In this document: positions 1-7,578 of the stretch, in pieces
How the letters are laid out: each line of letters starts with the position of its first letter
Numbering within the stretch: the first letter of the stretch is position 1
Origin: an uncultured Fibrobacter sp.
Lineage (GTDB): Bacteria > Fibrobacterota > Fibrobacteria > Fibrobacterales > Fibrobacteraceae
NCBI GenBank assembly: GCA_946405515.1
Contig: CAMJHM010000009.1
Coordinates: forward strand, 1-54,833
Length of the DNA stretch: 54,833 bases
Direction: 5' to 3'
The notes under the pieces: model-generated
The model's input: the letters and a program-made list of their open reading frames with translations, nothing else
Database searches by the model: none
What the model was told of the DNA's origin: nothing
Position numbers and translations under genes: made by a program

Positions 1-62
1 CGTACTTTACCCTGGTGGAACAGCGGAACTTCGGTAATGGGGGTTTCAAATTTTAGACTCAT
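1..62 (-). CDS. purC: Phosphoribosylaminoimidazole-succinocarboxamide synthase, 5' end only
   Basis: Only the first 20 codons are inside the window; the gene runs off the left edge. The N-terminus, MSLKFETPITEVPLFHQGKV, followed by a partial codon starting CG (compatible with Arg), matches the GKVRD signature at the start of SAICAR synthetases, which join aspartate to CAIR in purine synthesis. The ATG at 62 has no Shine-Dalgarno sequence, but a TATATT box lies 10 nt upstream. The identification rests on a very short stretch; other enzymes opening with a similar nucleotide-binding strand cannot be excluded. Confidence 0.6.
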   Translation of the reverse strand, partial: MSLKFETPITEVPLFHQGKV

Positions 63-72
63 AGTGCAATAA

Positions 73-78
73 AATATA
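73..78 (-). promoter_or_regulatory. -10 box (TATATT) just upstream of purC
   Basis: TATATT on the minus strand ends 10 nt before the purC ATG. No convincing -35 is seen at 17 nt. If used, the 5' leader would be about 4 nt. It belongs to the window-wide pattern of -10 boxes abutting start codons. Confidence 0.4.
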
Positions 79-124
79 GCAAAATAAGGGGTTTTATTAT
101 TGAGTCAATGATTCAACCCTCTTA

Positions 125-1270
125 TTAAGCTATTGAACGGACAATCTTATATAATTTGCCATTGAACTTTGCATATCGGACATTCACGTTTTCATCTGGT
201 ATGGCGAAACGGAACTCATCAAAAGTACATATGCAATCGGTGACATCCACAACATCTGTATATTGCAGATTCAGCGTGTCACCGACCATCTCTTGGGACA
301 TTTTCGCATTAACACCGCAATAGTCCATTACGTTCTGGAGAATCAAGACATGGTCTCCATTATCGTGGATTGACAAAGTGGCTTCGGGGAGGTCATCATC
401 GGCCAAAGCATATACCGCGTTTTTAAAAAGCGCAGGCTTGTTTGCAACAGGAATATCGTCTAAGCCGGCAATGCAACGGCCCGCTTTAAAACCTCTCTCC
501 AGGAAAGCCGCTCTTTCTTGCTCTTCCTTTTTTTCAGCGGTTTTATTGTGGATTTGCATTCTGTTGCCCAAATTCAGTTGATCATTCACAACAAGGAGGC
601 TTGTGTTCATAAAGGGGCTTTCTGCGCTCACCCTGAAGAAGAATTTTGTCAGGCAAGTACATCCCGTACCCGCAGAATCACCAATCAAAGGCTTTACGTA
701 GAGTGTATCGCCCGCAACAGAAATTTCGAGGCTGTCAAGAGCAGGCTGTTCAATCATGCCTGCAAAGCCACCTATCTGGTTGCAAGCAACCTTCACTCTT
801 TCAACGACAACAACTGCATATTCAGAATCCTCGGCAACTTCTATATAGGCCATCGGCGGGAGCGCTTGGTCCCCTCCAACAGCGCCACCGTCATTCATGG
901 GATCGCCCGATGTTTTATTCTCTATGCACGTACCCCCCTCCATTGCGACCACCTGAACGGAATTGTTCAAGACAGACGAAGAAGATTCCGTTGCACTCGA
1001 AACAGGGTTAGAACTCGATGATGCCCCCACAGTACTCGATTCAGGATTTATTGCACTCGATTCCGGCATGGTTCCACTCGACACGGCAGGCGTTGCAGAC
1101 GAAGAAGATTCCTCCAAGCTAGAAGACGCAGGCTCCCCAGAACTTGAGGATACCCCCATTGCAGGAGAAGATTCCGCACCAACGGGAACAGGCGCCGTCG
1201 AAGACGAATCGTCCCCGCAAGCAATCAACATTAACGATAATGCTGTACAAAAAGCAAAAATCTTTTTCAT
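125..1270 (-). CDS. Poly-serine lipoprotein with two GDT...CxC domains (A)
   Basis: Probable surface lipoprotein of 381 aa. The signal peptide MKKIFAFCTALSLMLIAC ends in a lipobox with Cys18, and a long Ser-rich linker (roughly residues 20-105) follows, as is typical of Fibrobacter lipoproteins. Two similar domains then appear, each with an early Cys, a GDTLYVK or GDTLNLQ strand and a C-x-C pair (GCTC, DCIC) followed by a Phe-rich strand. The ATG at 1270 is chosen over an upstream in-frame start because it has a GGAGG Shine-Dalgarno sequence 8 nt away and begins the signal peptide. Last gene of a four-gene operon, 34 nt after the preceding stop. Its signal peptide is nearly identical to the next gene's, suggesting duplication. 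Function unknown. Confidence 0.85.
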   Translation of the reverse strand: MKKIFAFCTALSLMLIACGDDSSSTAPVPVGAESSPAMGVSSSSGEPASSSLEESSSSATPAVSSGTMPESSAINPESSTVGASSSSNPVSSATESSSSVLNNSVQVVAMEGGTCIENKTSGDPMNDGGAVGGDQALPPMAYIEVAEDSEYAVVVVERVKVACNQIGGFAGMIEQPALDSLEISVAGDTLYVKPLIGDSAGTGCTCLTKFFFRVSAESPFMNTSLLVVNDQLNLGNRMQIHNKTAEKKEEQERAAFLERGFKAGRCIAGLDDIPVANKPALFKNAVYALADDDLPEATLSIHDNGDHVLILQNVMDYCGVNAKMSQEMVGDTLNLQYTDVVDVTDCICTFDEFRFAIPDENVNVRYAKFNGKLYKIVRSIA

Positions 1271-1304
1271 ATTCTCATCCTCCATTTTCAAAGTCTGGTT
1301 ATCG

Positions 1305-2429
1305 TTATTCCCCGGATGTTCCACTCAGCAAGGGAATCGGATCGAAGAAAGCTCCATTGACATAGGTCGCCTTGGTAAACTCGGCTTCATTCTTTATTGT
1401 AAAGGATACTTGCGTCGGGCAAATGCAATTTGCCAAGGGCGCATTCGGGTCCAAATTTATCTTGACAACAAGCGTATCGCCAGCAGCCGTAACATCAACG
1501 CTCTCGACAATCGACCCACAACTCATCGTCACATTGTCAAGGACAACCGTCATGCTGTCTTCGTCAACATACTTTCGGGCCGCTGGATCGGCGCGTTCAA
1601 TCACATCGATAACAAAGGTGGATGTATCTTCAGACTCTACCGCATTCGAAACGACATTCATAGCATTATTCGTATTATGGTTGCATTGGGCCTTAACGCT
1701 CAATGTTGACTGGCGAGGCCGAGGTTCGCTCGTGCCGGATTCTCCGCCACGTTCAAGAATGGGTATTATATTCTCGTCATCCAAGACAAGTACATGCGCA
1801 TTCAGGAACGAATCTTCTTTCTTTACCTTGAACTCAATGACCGATGAGCAAAGGCATCTCATTGCACCGCTACGATCAAAGAAGGTTTTCGCATAGATTG
1901 TATCCCCTTCTACAAGTAAATCCAAGCTATCCAAGACAACGCCACACGTCAAGGTAATATATACCGTATATTCTATAGAATCTGCTTCGTCATGCCTGTA
2001 GGCTACAGGCTGGGTGTCCGCGACTGGAACCAAGTCTTCGGCATACAATCCGGCATCCAACGAAATGGCAGGACGGTTCTGCGTTTTCTTGGTATCGCAC
2101 ATCCCGTAGACATCCGTGAGCATCAGGTGGATTGGCGCCGTTTCCGGCGTAGCGGAGCTAGGCACCGCAACAGAAGACAAAGACTTCCCTGCCGCACCCG
2201 ATTCGGGCACAACCGCACTAGAAGATTCAGATTTGCCCGCACTGGATTCCGGAGCCGTTGCACTAGAGTTCGGCACACCCGAAGACGCGGGTTTCTCAGT
2301 CCCCGAAGAACTGACTTCCGTACCAGACAATTCTTCCCCAAGGGCAATCGGAGCCGTCGAAGACGATTCATCCCCGCAAGCCATAAGCATAAGCGACAGA
2401 GCCGCACAGCAAGCAAGTATCTTTTTCAT
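1305..2429 (-). CDS. Poly-serine lipoprotein with two GDT...CxC domains (B)
   Basis: A 374 aa lipoprotein: MKKILACCAALSLMLMAC signal with Cys18, a Ser/Pro/Ala-rich linker to about residue 95, then two copies of the domain seen in the neighbouring lipoprotein (EGDTIYAK with RCLC; AGDTLVVK with NCIC). AAAGGAGG precedes the ATG. It starts 11 nt after the stop of the upstream lipoprotein gene. The arrangement suggests a tandem duplicate of the gene at 125-1270 with strongly diverged domains. No enzymatic motif is visible; the paired cysteines could form disulfides on the cell surface or bind a ligand (inference). Confidence 0.85.
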   Translation of the reverse strand: MKKILACCAALSLMLMACGDESSSTAPIALGEELSGTEVSSSGTEKPASSGVPNSSATAPESSAGKSESSSAVVPESGAAGKSLSSVAVPSSATPETAPIHLMLTDVYGMCDTKKTQNRPAISLDAGLYAEDLVPVADTQPVAYRHDEADSIEYTVYITLTCGVVLDSLDLLVEGDTIYAKTFFDRSGAMRCLCSSVIEFKVKKEDSFLNAHVLVLDDENIIPILERGGESGTSEPRPRQSTLSVKAQCNHNTNNAMNVVSNAVESEDTSTFVIDVIERADPAARKYVDEDSMTVVLDNVTMSCGSIVESVDVTAAGDTLVVKINLDPNAPLANCICPTQVSFTIKNEAEFTKATYVNGAFFDPIPLLSGTSGE

Positions 2430-2440
2430 GATTTCCTCCT

Positions 2441-3292
2441 TTAGTTATGGCCTTCTACGTCTTCGACCAACGTATAGTGCATTTCATATAACTGAATTGC
2501 ATTTTGTTGGTCAAAGACCGCATAGTTTATATCAGGATAATATTTGTCAAGCCTAAAGCCGCCTTCTGCCACACAACCGCAATTAATGCTTTCGGTCTGC
2601 GGCAAATTGACAAACACCGTATCACCGTCAAGGCTTACGTCTGTGCCATTTTCATAAAGGTCATTCAAGAACTTGGTTCGTTTTTCCTTGTTGCAAGGGA
2701 CATCGAAATAGACATTTTCAAACGTAATCACCTCGGCTTCATTATATACATAGAAGGATGCCGAAGGTGAAGGTGGAGCATCATCAGGAGCATTCCCGTC
2801 GCCATAGACAGCTTCTTCTTTGCACTGCAAACTGAAATTTTCCGCATGGACAACAAGGCCGCTGCCCCCCGACGAAGACACGAGAACATCACGTTCGGAA
2901 CCATCAGACGAATTTGGTTGCGGCACTAAGCCATTTTGCCCTCCGTCCTGCGAGCCACCATTATTTGGCCGAGAACGCGAGCTGGACGAAACAGGATCAG
3001 GAACATACGACGAACTCGATTCGACCTTCTCCACCTTTTCAGACGAGCTAATCAAACCCTTGTTCGGCAAATTAGACGAACTGGATTCAACCCTATCATT
3101 CTTTTTGGACGAGCTGGAGATATCCCCTACATCGGAGGAAACCGCATTTGCTCCGCCATCCCCTTCGGAGGAACTGCTGATTTCCGCAATAGAGTTGGGA
3201 TCGATAGTTCCACCTGCCACGTTATCACTGGAGCAGGCCATTATGAAAATAAAAGAAAGGGCGCTAATGGAGAAAACCATTCTATTAAGCAT
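2441..3292 (-). CDS. Poly-serine lipoprotein with one GDT...CxC domain (C)
   Basis: A 283 aa lipoprotein: signal peptide with Cys20 (FIMAC), a long Ser-rich linker containing repeated SSSS blocks to about residue 145, and one C-terminal domain with Cys, DGDTVFVN and NCGC, the same pattern as in lipoproteins A and B. A strong AAGGAGG lies ahead of the ATG. The start codon lies inside the 3' end of the TIGR02147 gene (8 nt overlap), so translation is probably coupled. Function unknown. Confidence 0.85.
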   Translation of the reverse strand: MLNRMVFSISALSFIFIMACSSDNVAGGTIDPNSIAEISSSSEGDGGANAVSSDVGDISSSSKKNDRVESSSSNLPNKGLISSSEKVEKVESSSSYVPDPVSSSSRSRPNNGGSQDGGQNGLVPQPNSSDGSERDVLVSSSGGSGLVVHAENFSLQCKEEAVYGDGNAPDDAPPSPSASFYVYNEAEVITFENVYFDVPCNKEKRTKFLNDLYENGTDVSLDGDTVFVNLPQTESINCGCVAEGGFRLDKYYPDINYAVFDQQNAIQLYEMHYTLVEDVEGHN

Positions 3293-4118
3293 GGCGTACC
3301 TCCTTGATCTTTTCCGTTACCGGGAAAAACTGAAAATTGATTCGGCAGACCTGGTCCAGGTCCTTGTATTCATTTGCAATAGATAGCACTTTTTTGCAGC
3401 AAGCGTTGATTTCTTCGACAATTCTGTTGCTCGCTTCTTGGTTTACGCTGAGCGTGACCCCGGTAAAAAAGCGTTCGTTCGGAGAATAGCGGTCTACAGC
3501 ACGTACCGCCATGTTCGCCATTTCCCTGTGCATAGAACGGATCGCGATGGGCAACGCTTCCTTCGAGCCGATGACAGTCTGTTCCGTCTGCGAATAGACC
3601 TTCTCGCCGTCCTTTTTCAGGAATCCGGCCTTGACCAAGAAACTCAGGATGTCGTGAACTTCTTCTGCCGACACGTGCTCCTTGCATTCTTCGGCGATAT
3701 CGCAGGCTGTTGCCCCCGGCATCATCGGGACGAGTTCCCTCAATACCGGATACTTCCAAGATTCATAATACTGGAAGGCTTCGCCGTCGACGACGCGCAC
3801 TTCGTGTTCCAAAGCGATTTTCTGCATTTCAAGGAGAGAAGCCTTCTTGACGGAATCCTTCTCGGCATTGCAGAATGTAACGAGCTCGCAAAAGTAATCT
3901 TCCTCATAACCGACGAGTTTCATGGCCTGCGCCACGGCACGCGCCTTGACTTTGGAGAGCTTGCTCTGCCCCATGCACACCAGTTTCAAATGATTCGGAG
4001 ACGTAAAGCCGGCACTCTTGCAGAATTCGCGCCACGAGAACGCACCGAGACGTTTGCGTTCGTCGTAATAATCCTGCATAAAGAGGTGATAGTCTTTGTA
4101 TTCAAGTACCGATTTCAT
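3285..4118 (-). CDS. TIGR02147 family protein (Fibrobacter paralogous family)
   Basis: A 277 aa cytoplasmic protein beginning MKSVLEYKDYHLFMQDYYDE, a typical opening of TIGR02147 proteins, a large paralogous family in Fibrobacter succinogenes of about this length. The N-terminal part (FSWREFCKSAGFTSPNHLK) looks like a small helical, HTH-like segment; no signal peptide is present. The start at 4118 is chosen from the family N-terminus and because a TTGACG-N17-TACATT promoter ends 7 nt upstream, giving a leaderless message; an ATG at 4124 is also possible. The reading frame stays open further upstream, but that stretch is AT-rich promoter and terminator sequence, not gene. It heads an operon with three lipoproteins, so a regulatory or anti-sigma-like role for that locus is plausible but unproven. 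Confidence 0.85.
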   Translation of the reverse strand: MKSVLEYKDYHLFMQDYYDERKRLGAFSWREFCKSAGFTSPNHLKLVCMGQSKLSKVKARAVAQAMKLVGYEEDYFCELVTFCNAEKDSVKKASLLEMQKIALEHEVRVVDGEAFQYYESWKYPVLRELVPMMPGATACDIAEECKEHVSAEEVHDILSFLVKAGFLKKDGEKVYSQTEQTVIGSKEALPIAIRSMHREMANMAVRAVDRYSPNERFFTGVTLSVNQEASNRIVEEINACCKKVLSIANEYKDLDQVCRINFQFFPVTEKIKEVRHA

Positions 4119-4125
4119 ATACATA

Positions 4126-4154
4126 AATGTATATTCATTTCGCACGCTCGTCAA
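4126..4154 (-). promoter_or_regulatory. Sigma70-type promoter of the TIGR02147/lipoprotein operon
   Basis: Minus-strand TTGACG at 4149-4154, exactly 17 nt spacer, TACATT at 4126-4131. The predicted start of transcription (about 7 nt on) coincides with the ATG at 4118, so the mRNA would be leaderless. Confidence 0.6.
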
Positions 4155-4323
4155 TAACATATTATACAAAAATCGCCTTTTTATGCAAATATTGGCATAA
4201 AAATTGTAATGAACGTCACATCTCAAACGTATATTATACACATCGTATAGTATAATATAATACAGCACAAAAATAAAACGGGCGCAATATATCTCTGGAA
4301 ATCTTGATATAAAAAGAAACAGC

Positions 4324-4350
4324 CCTGTCCAAAAGGACAGGACCGTTTTT
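4324..4350 (+). terminator. Hairpin with T-run
   Basis: CCTGTCC - AAAA - GGACAGG perfect 7-bp stem (4324-4341) followed by ACCGTTTTT. On the opposite strand it is followed by a weaker T-rich run. It lies in the 406-base gap between the TIGR02147 gene and the symporter, and may insulate the divergent units or attenuate a leader transcript. Confidence 0.55.
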
Positions 4351-4364
4351 ACAAGGAGCACAAA

Positions 4365-4397
4365 ATGGACTTTTTCGTTACTTTTAATATAAGCTAA
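4365..4397 (+). CDS. Possible 10-codon leader peptide
   Basis: ATG with a strong AAGGAG Shine-Dalgarno sequence 6 nt upstream, then ten codons (MDFFVTFNIS) and TAA. It sits just after a terminator-like hairpin and 127 nt before the symporter ATG. The rest of the 4119-4524 gap shows no gene. It may be chance; the appeal is only the good ribosome-binding site. Confidence 0.2.
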   Translation: MDFFVTFNIS

Positions 4398-4524
4398 AAT
4401 AAGCCGCCCAGAATTCATTTAGTAGAAATACTTCTTTTTGATGTTTAAAATCACAAGTTATTGACTTTAGCAGGACAAAATTTTTTTCAAGCATTTATTA
4501 ACTTTAAAAAAACGGAGTAAATAC

Positions 4525-5952
4525 ATGTTTGAGATACTGCATCCCGTCGTTTCGACATTAAATACCGTACTATACGATTTCTACATCATCCCGCTATTCC
4601 TGATAGTGGCAGGCATTTTCCTTTCGGTCCGCTTGGGCTTTCCGCAAATTCGACACCTCTTCGAAATGCTCCGCGTCACCCGCGAAAAACCGCTGCACGA
4701 ACACGGCATTTCATCGTTCGGTGCATTGATGGTTTCAACCGCATCGCGCGTGGGGACAGGAAACATCGTCGGCGTGTCAACCGCCATCTGCCTCGGCGGC
4801 GCAGGCGCCATTTTCTGGATGTGGTTCATTACAGTCATCGGAGCGGCATCCGCTTTCGTCGAATCTACGCTCGCACAGATTTACAAGCGCCACGACAATA
4901 TCACGGGGCATTCCTATGGCGGTCCTTCGTATTATATCCAGACAGCACTTGGCATGCGCTGGTTGGGCATACTCTTCTCCGTCTTCGTGCTCATCACCTA
5001 TATCATCGGCTATAACCTGCTCGCCTCTTACAACATCCAGGATTCCCTTTCTAGCTACGAATTCTACGACAAGAGTTCCACGCCTGTCATCACCGGTATC
5101 ATCCTTGCTGTACTTTTCGCCGTGTGCATCTGGGGCGGAGCAAAGAAAATCACCACGATCACGAGTTATCTCGTCCCGCTCATGGGCACTATATACGTTC
5201 TTGTAGCCCTAGGCATTATCATATACAACATTTCAAACGTCCCGGCAATGTTTGCGACAATTTTCAAGAGCGCCTTTTCGTTCAACGCCGGTTTCGGCGG
5301 ATTCGCCGGAAGCTGCATCATGTACGGCATCAAGCGCGGGCTCTACTCCAACGAAGCGGGCATGGGCTCTGCCCCGAACGCGAGTGCAAGCGCAAGCGTG
5401 TCGCACCCGGTCAAGCAAGGTCTCGTGCAGTCGCTCTCCGTATTCATCGACACATTGCTTATCTGTTCGGCTACCGCATTGATGTGCCTTTCGTGCGACG
5501 TGGAACCGACCAAGGAAATTTCCGGCATTCTTTACGTCCAGAAATCGCTGACATCCGTCTTGGGCACTCACGGAGCCCTATTCATCACGTTCTCCATGTG
5601 CCTTTTCGGCTATACCACGCTCATCGGCAACTATTATTACACCGAAGGTTGCTTGCGATTCATCTTGAACAAGCGCCCGAACAATGTCACTCGCAATATC
5701 TTCAAGGCGATCGCCACGGTCATCGTCTTTGCGGGAGCGATTTCCAGCGCCTCGTTTGCCTGGGACAGCGCCGACCTTTGCCAAGGGCTCATGGTCCTCG
5801 TGAACATCCCCGTCATCCTGATTCTTTCGCCCATTGCCTTCAAGGCGCTCAAGAACTACACCGAGCAAAAGAAGAAAGGCGTCGAACCGGTTTACATCGC
5901 CGAGGAATGCGGTGTGAAGCACCCCACCGACTACTGGGTAAAGCAAAGATAA
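4525..5952 (+). CDS. Sodium:alanine/glycine symporter (AGCS family)
   Basis: A 475 aa inner-membrane carrier with about 11 hydrophobic segments. The AGCS signature is near residues 75-90 (SRVGTGNIVGVSTAI), and further family stretches include GGPSYYIQTALG and SNEAGMGSAPNASA. The family imports alanine, glycine or related amino acids with Na+; the substrate here is not determinable. The ATG at 4525 has CGGAG upstream. The following transporter begins 23 nt after the stop and has its own -10 box, so the two may be partly independent. Confidence 0.9.
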   Translation: MFEILHPVVSTLNTVLYDFYIIPLFLIVAGIFLSVRLGFPQIRHLFEMLRVTREKPLHEHGISSFGALMVSTASRVGTGNIVGVSTAICLGGAGAIFWMWFITVIGAASAFVESTLAQIYKRHDNITGHSYGGPSYYIQTALGMRWLGILFSVFVLITYIIGYNLLASYNIQDSLSSYEFYDKSSTPVITGIILAVLFAVCIWGGAKKITTITSYLVPLMGTIYVLVALGIIIYNISNVPAMFATIFKSAFSFNAGFGGFAGSCIMYGIKRGLYSNEAGMGSAPNASASASVSHPVKQGLVQSLSVFIDTLLICSATALMCLSCDVEPTKEISGILYVQKSLTSVLGTHGALFITFSMCLFGYTTLIGNYYYTEGCLRFILNKRPNNVTRNIFKAIATVIVFAGAISSASFAWDSADLCQGLMVLVNIPVILILSPIAFKALKNYTEQKKKGVEPVYIAEECGVKHPTDYWVKQR

Positions 5953-5963
5953 AGCGGATTATC

Positions 5964-5969
5964 TATATT
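5964..5969 (+). promoter_or_regulatory. -10 box (TATATT) abutting the BASS transporter start
   Basis: Perfect TATATT ending 6 nt before the ATG at 5976; the predicted +1 is the A of the ATG. No clear -35 is present. Confidence 0.4.
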
Positions 5970-5975
5970 TAAGGC

Positions 5976-6971
5976 ATGTTTAAGATAGTTAGGGCATTCT
6001 GCCACGTTCTCTCTTCTTACGCTTCCCCATTCGTCATCGCAAGCGCCATCGTCGCATTCTTCTTCCCCATCGCCTTCGGCTGGGTCCACGGAAACGTTTC
6101 ATCCGTCATTCTCGGCATCATCATGCTGAGCATGGGGCTCACGCTTTCGGTCGAGGATTTCCGCATTCTCTTTAGGCGCCCGCTCGACATATTGCTTGGG
6201 GCCGCCGCGCAATACACCATCATGCCGCTCGTCGCCTTTACGCTTACTAAGGTATTCGGCCTTGACCCTTACCTTGCTGTAGGCATCATTTTGGTCGGGT
6301 GCTGCCCGGGCGGAGTTTCGAGCAACATCATGAGTTTCCTCGCCAAGGGCGATGTCGCTTACTCTGTGGGCATGACAACCGTATCAACCTTGCTCGCCCC
6401 CATCATGACTCCGCTTTTGGTACTTTGGCTTGCCGACACAAGCATCAACGTGAACGCCATCGGGATGTTCCTGAACATTCTCTATGTCACCATCCTCCCA
6501 GTAACTATCGGCTTCCTGCTCAATTATTTCTTAGGAAAGCGCCCTATATTCAAAGAAATCCAGGCAAACATGCCGGCCGTCAGCGTTATCGGGCTCATGC
6601 TGATTGTGGGCGGAGTTGTCGTGACTGTGCGTCCGCAACTTTTGACAAACGGACTCGGCCTTATCTTCCTCGTACTTGCCGTTGTATTTTGCCATAACGC
6701 GCTCGGGTACATTCTGGGCTACAGCGTAGGCAGGCTATTCAAGTTCAACACCGCCAAAAAGCGCACCATCGCGATTGAAGTCGGCGTGCAGAATGCCGGC
6801 ATGGCCACAGTCCTTGCCGCAGGGTTCTTCGCCAATCCCGAAAACGTGGCGGCACACCCTGAAGCAGTGCTCTGCGTTGTGCCCTGCGCACTCAGTTGCG
6901 CCTACCATTCTATTAGCGGAACGGTTCTTGCCAACTACTTCGGCTGGCGCGACAAGAAATCTTCTGTTTAG
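5976..6971 (+). CDS. Bile acid:sodium symporter (BASS/SBF) family transporter
   Basis: A 331 aa integral membrane protein with roughly 9-10 hydrophobic segments. Family hallmarks include LSMGLTLSVEDF near residues 49-60 and GCCPGGVSSNIMSFLAKGD near 109-127, the conserved crossover region of SBF-like carriers. Bacterial members move organic acids such as pantoate or pyruvate with Na+; the substrate is unknown here. A TATATT box 6 nt upstream of the ATG suggests a leaderless transcript. The 3' end overlaps the convergent FISUC-domain gene by 4 nt. Confidence 0.88.
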   Translation: MFKIVRAFCHVLSSYASPFVIASAIVAFFFPIAFGWVHGNVSSVILGIIMLSMGLTLSVEDFRILFRRPLDILLGAAAQYTIMPLVAFTLTKVFGLDPYLAVGIILVGCCPGGVSSNIMSFLAKGDVAYSVGMTTVSTLLAPIMTPLLVLWLADTSINVNAIGMFLNILYVTILPVTIGFLLNYFLGKRPIFKEIQANMPAVSVIGLMLIVGGVVVTVRPQLLTNGLGLIFLVLAVVFCHNALGYILGYSVGRLFKFNTAKKRTIAIEVGVQNAGMATVLAAGFFANPENVAAHPEAVLCVVPCALSCAYHSISGTVLANYFGWRDKKSSV

Positions 6972-7546
6972 TAATTCTTGAGGCAGCGCACGGAATACAT
7001 GTTGCTGCTAATGTCGAAATCCACACCGAAATCGCCCGGAGGCGCGAGATGCCAACCGTAGGCATCGCCGTCTTCGCTTGTGGCACTCCAGAAATGCGCC
7101 GACACGCCCAGTTCTACGAACTCGTCGGTCGCCTTGCCTGCCGGCACGACATCGAACCCGTAGCGGTCGCTGCCGTCCCACTTATCACGGGACTTTAGGC
7201 TCACCCATGCGGCTTCCTTGCCATCGCTATCTTCGATAAAAGTACGGAAACGTTTCCACTCGTCGTTATCGGGCAGGTGCCATCCCGAAGGGCAAGCCTT
7301 TGTCGCCATCTCGTAATTGTAGAGGCGGCCATACTTTGTGCAGTTCTCGGGCTTGTTATCGTAACAGGCGCTTCCCTTCACGTTGTAAGCAAGGTTCTCC
7401 GCCATCCAGGTGCGGCTCCCAACAACAACCGTCCTGTAGGTTTTGCCATCGCGGGTATCGCGGAAATTCCCTGTCTGCGGAGCGGCGGTACACACAAGCG
7501 GGACAAGAGCCACGAGGACCATCATTTTTCCAAAGACATTCTTCAT
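6968..7546 (-). CDS. Secreted FISUC-domain protein (Fib_succ_major, TIGR02145)
   Basis: A 192 aa exported protein with a signal peptide (about residues 1-22, ending CTAAPQ), then one complete Fib_succ_major domain from FRDTRDGKTYRTVVVG to the terminal VRCLKNY. Diagnostic stretches are TWMAENLAYN, CPSGWHLP, WSATSEDG and SVRCLKNY. There is no lipobox spacing and no poly-Ser linker, unlike the lipoprotein at 17684. The domain is abundant in Fibrobacter; its biochemical role is not known, and a carbohydrate or surface role is inference. Confidence 0.85.
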   Translation of the reverse strand: MKNVFGKMMVLVALVPLVCTAAPQTGNFRDTRDGKTYRTVVVGSRTWMAENLAYNVKGSACYDNKPENCTKYGRLYNYEMATKACPSGWHLPDNDEWKRFRTFIEDSDGKEAAWVSLKSRDKWDGSDRYGFDVVPAGKATDEFVELGVSAHFWSATSEDGDAYGWHLAPPGDFGVDFDISSNMYSVRCLKNY

Positions 7547-7578
7547 AAAATCCCCTAAACGAAAAAACGAATAAAAAA

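Noticed and set aside
95..119. TTGAGTC-AAT-GATTCAA hairpin downstream of lipoprotein A (about 99-117)
   Set aside because: Stem includes a G-T pair and is not followed by a T-run on the minus strand; too weak to call a terminator.
4119..4418. N-terminal extension of the TIGR02147 protein
   Set aside because: Contains a promoter and a terminator-like hairpin, is AT-rich, and family members start at MKS.
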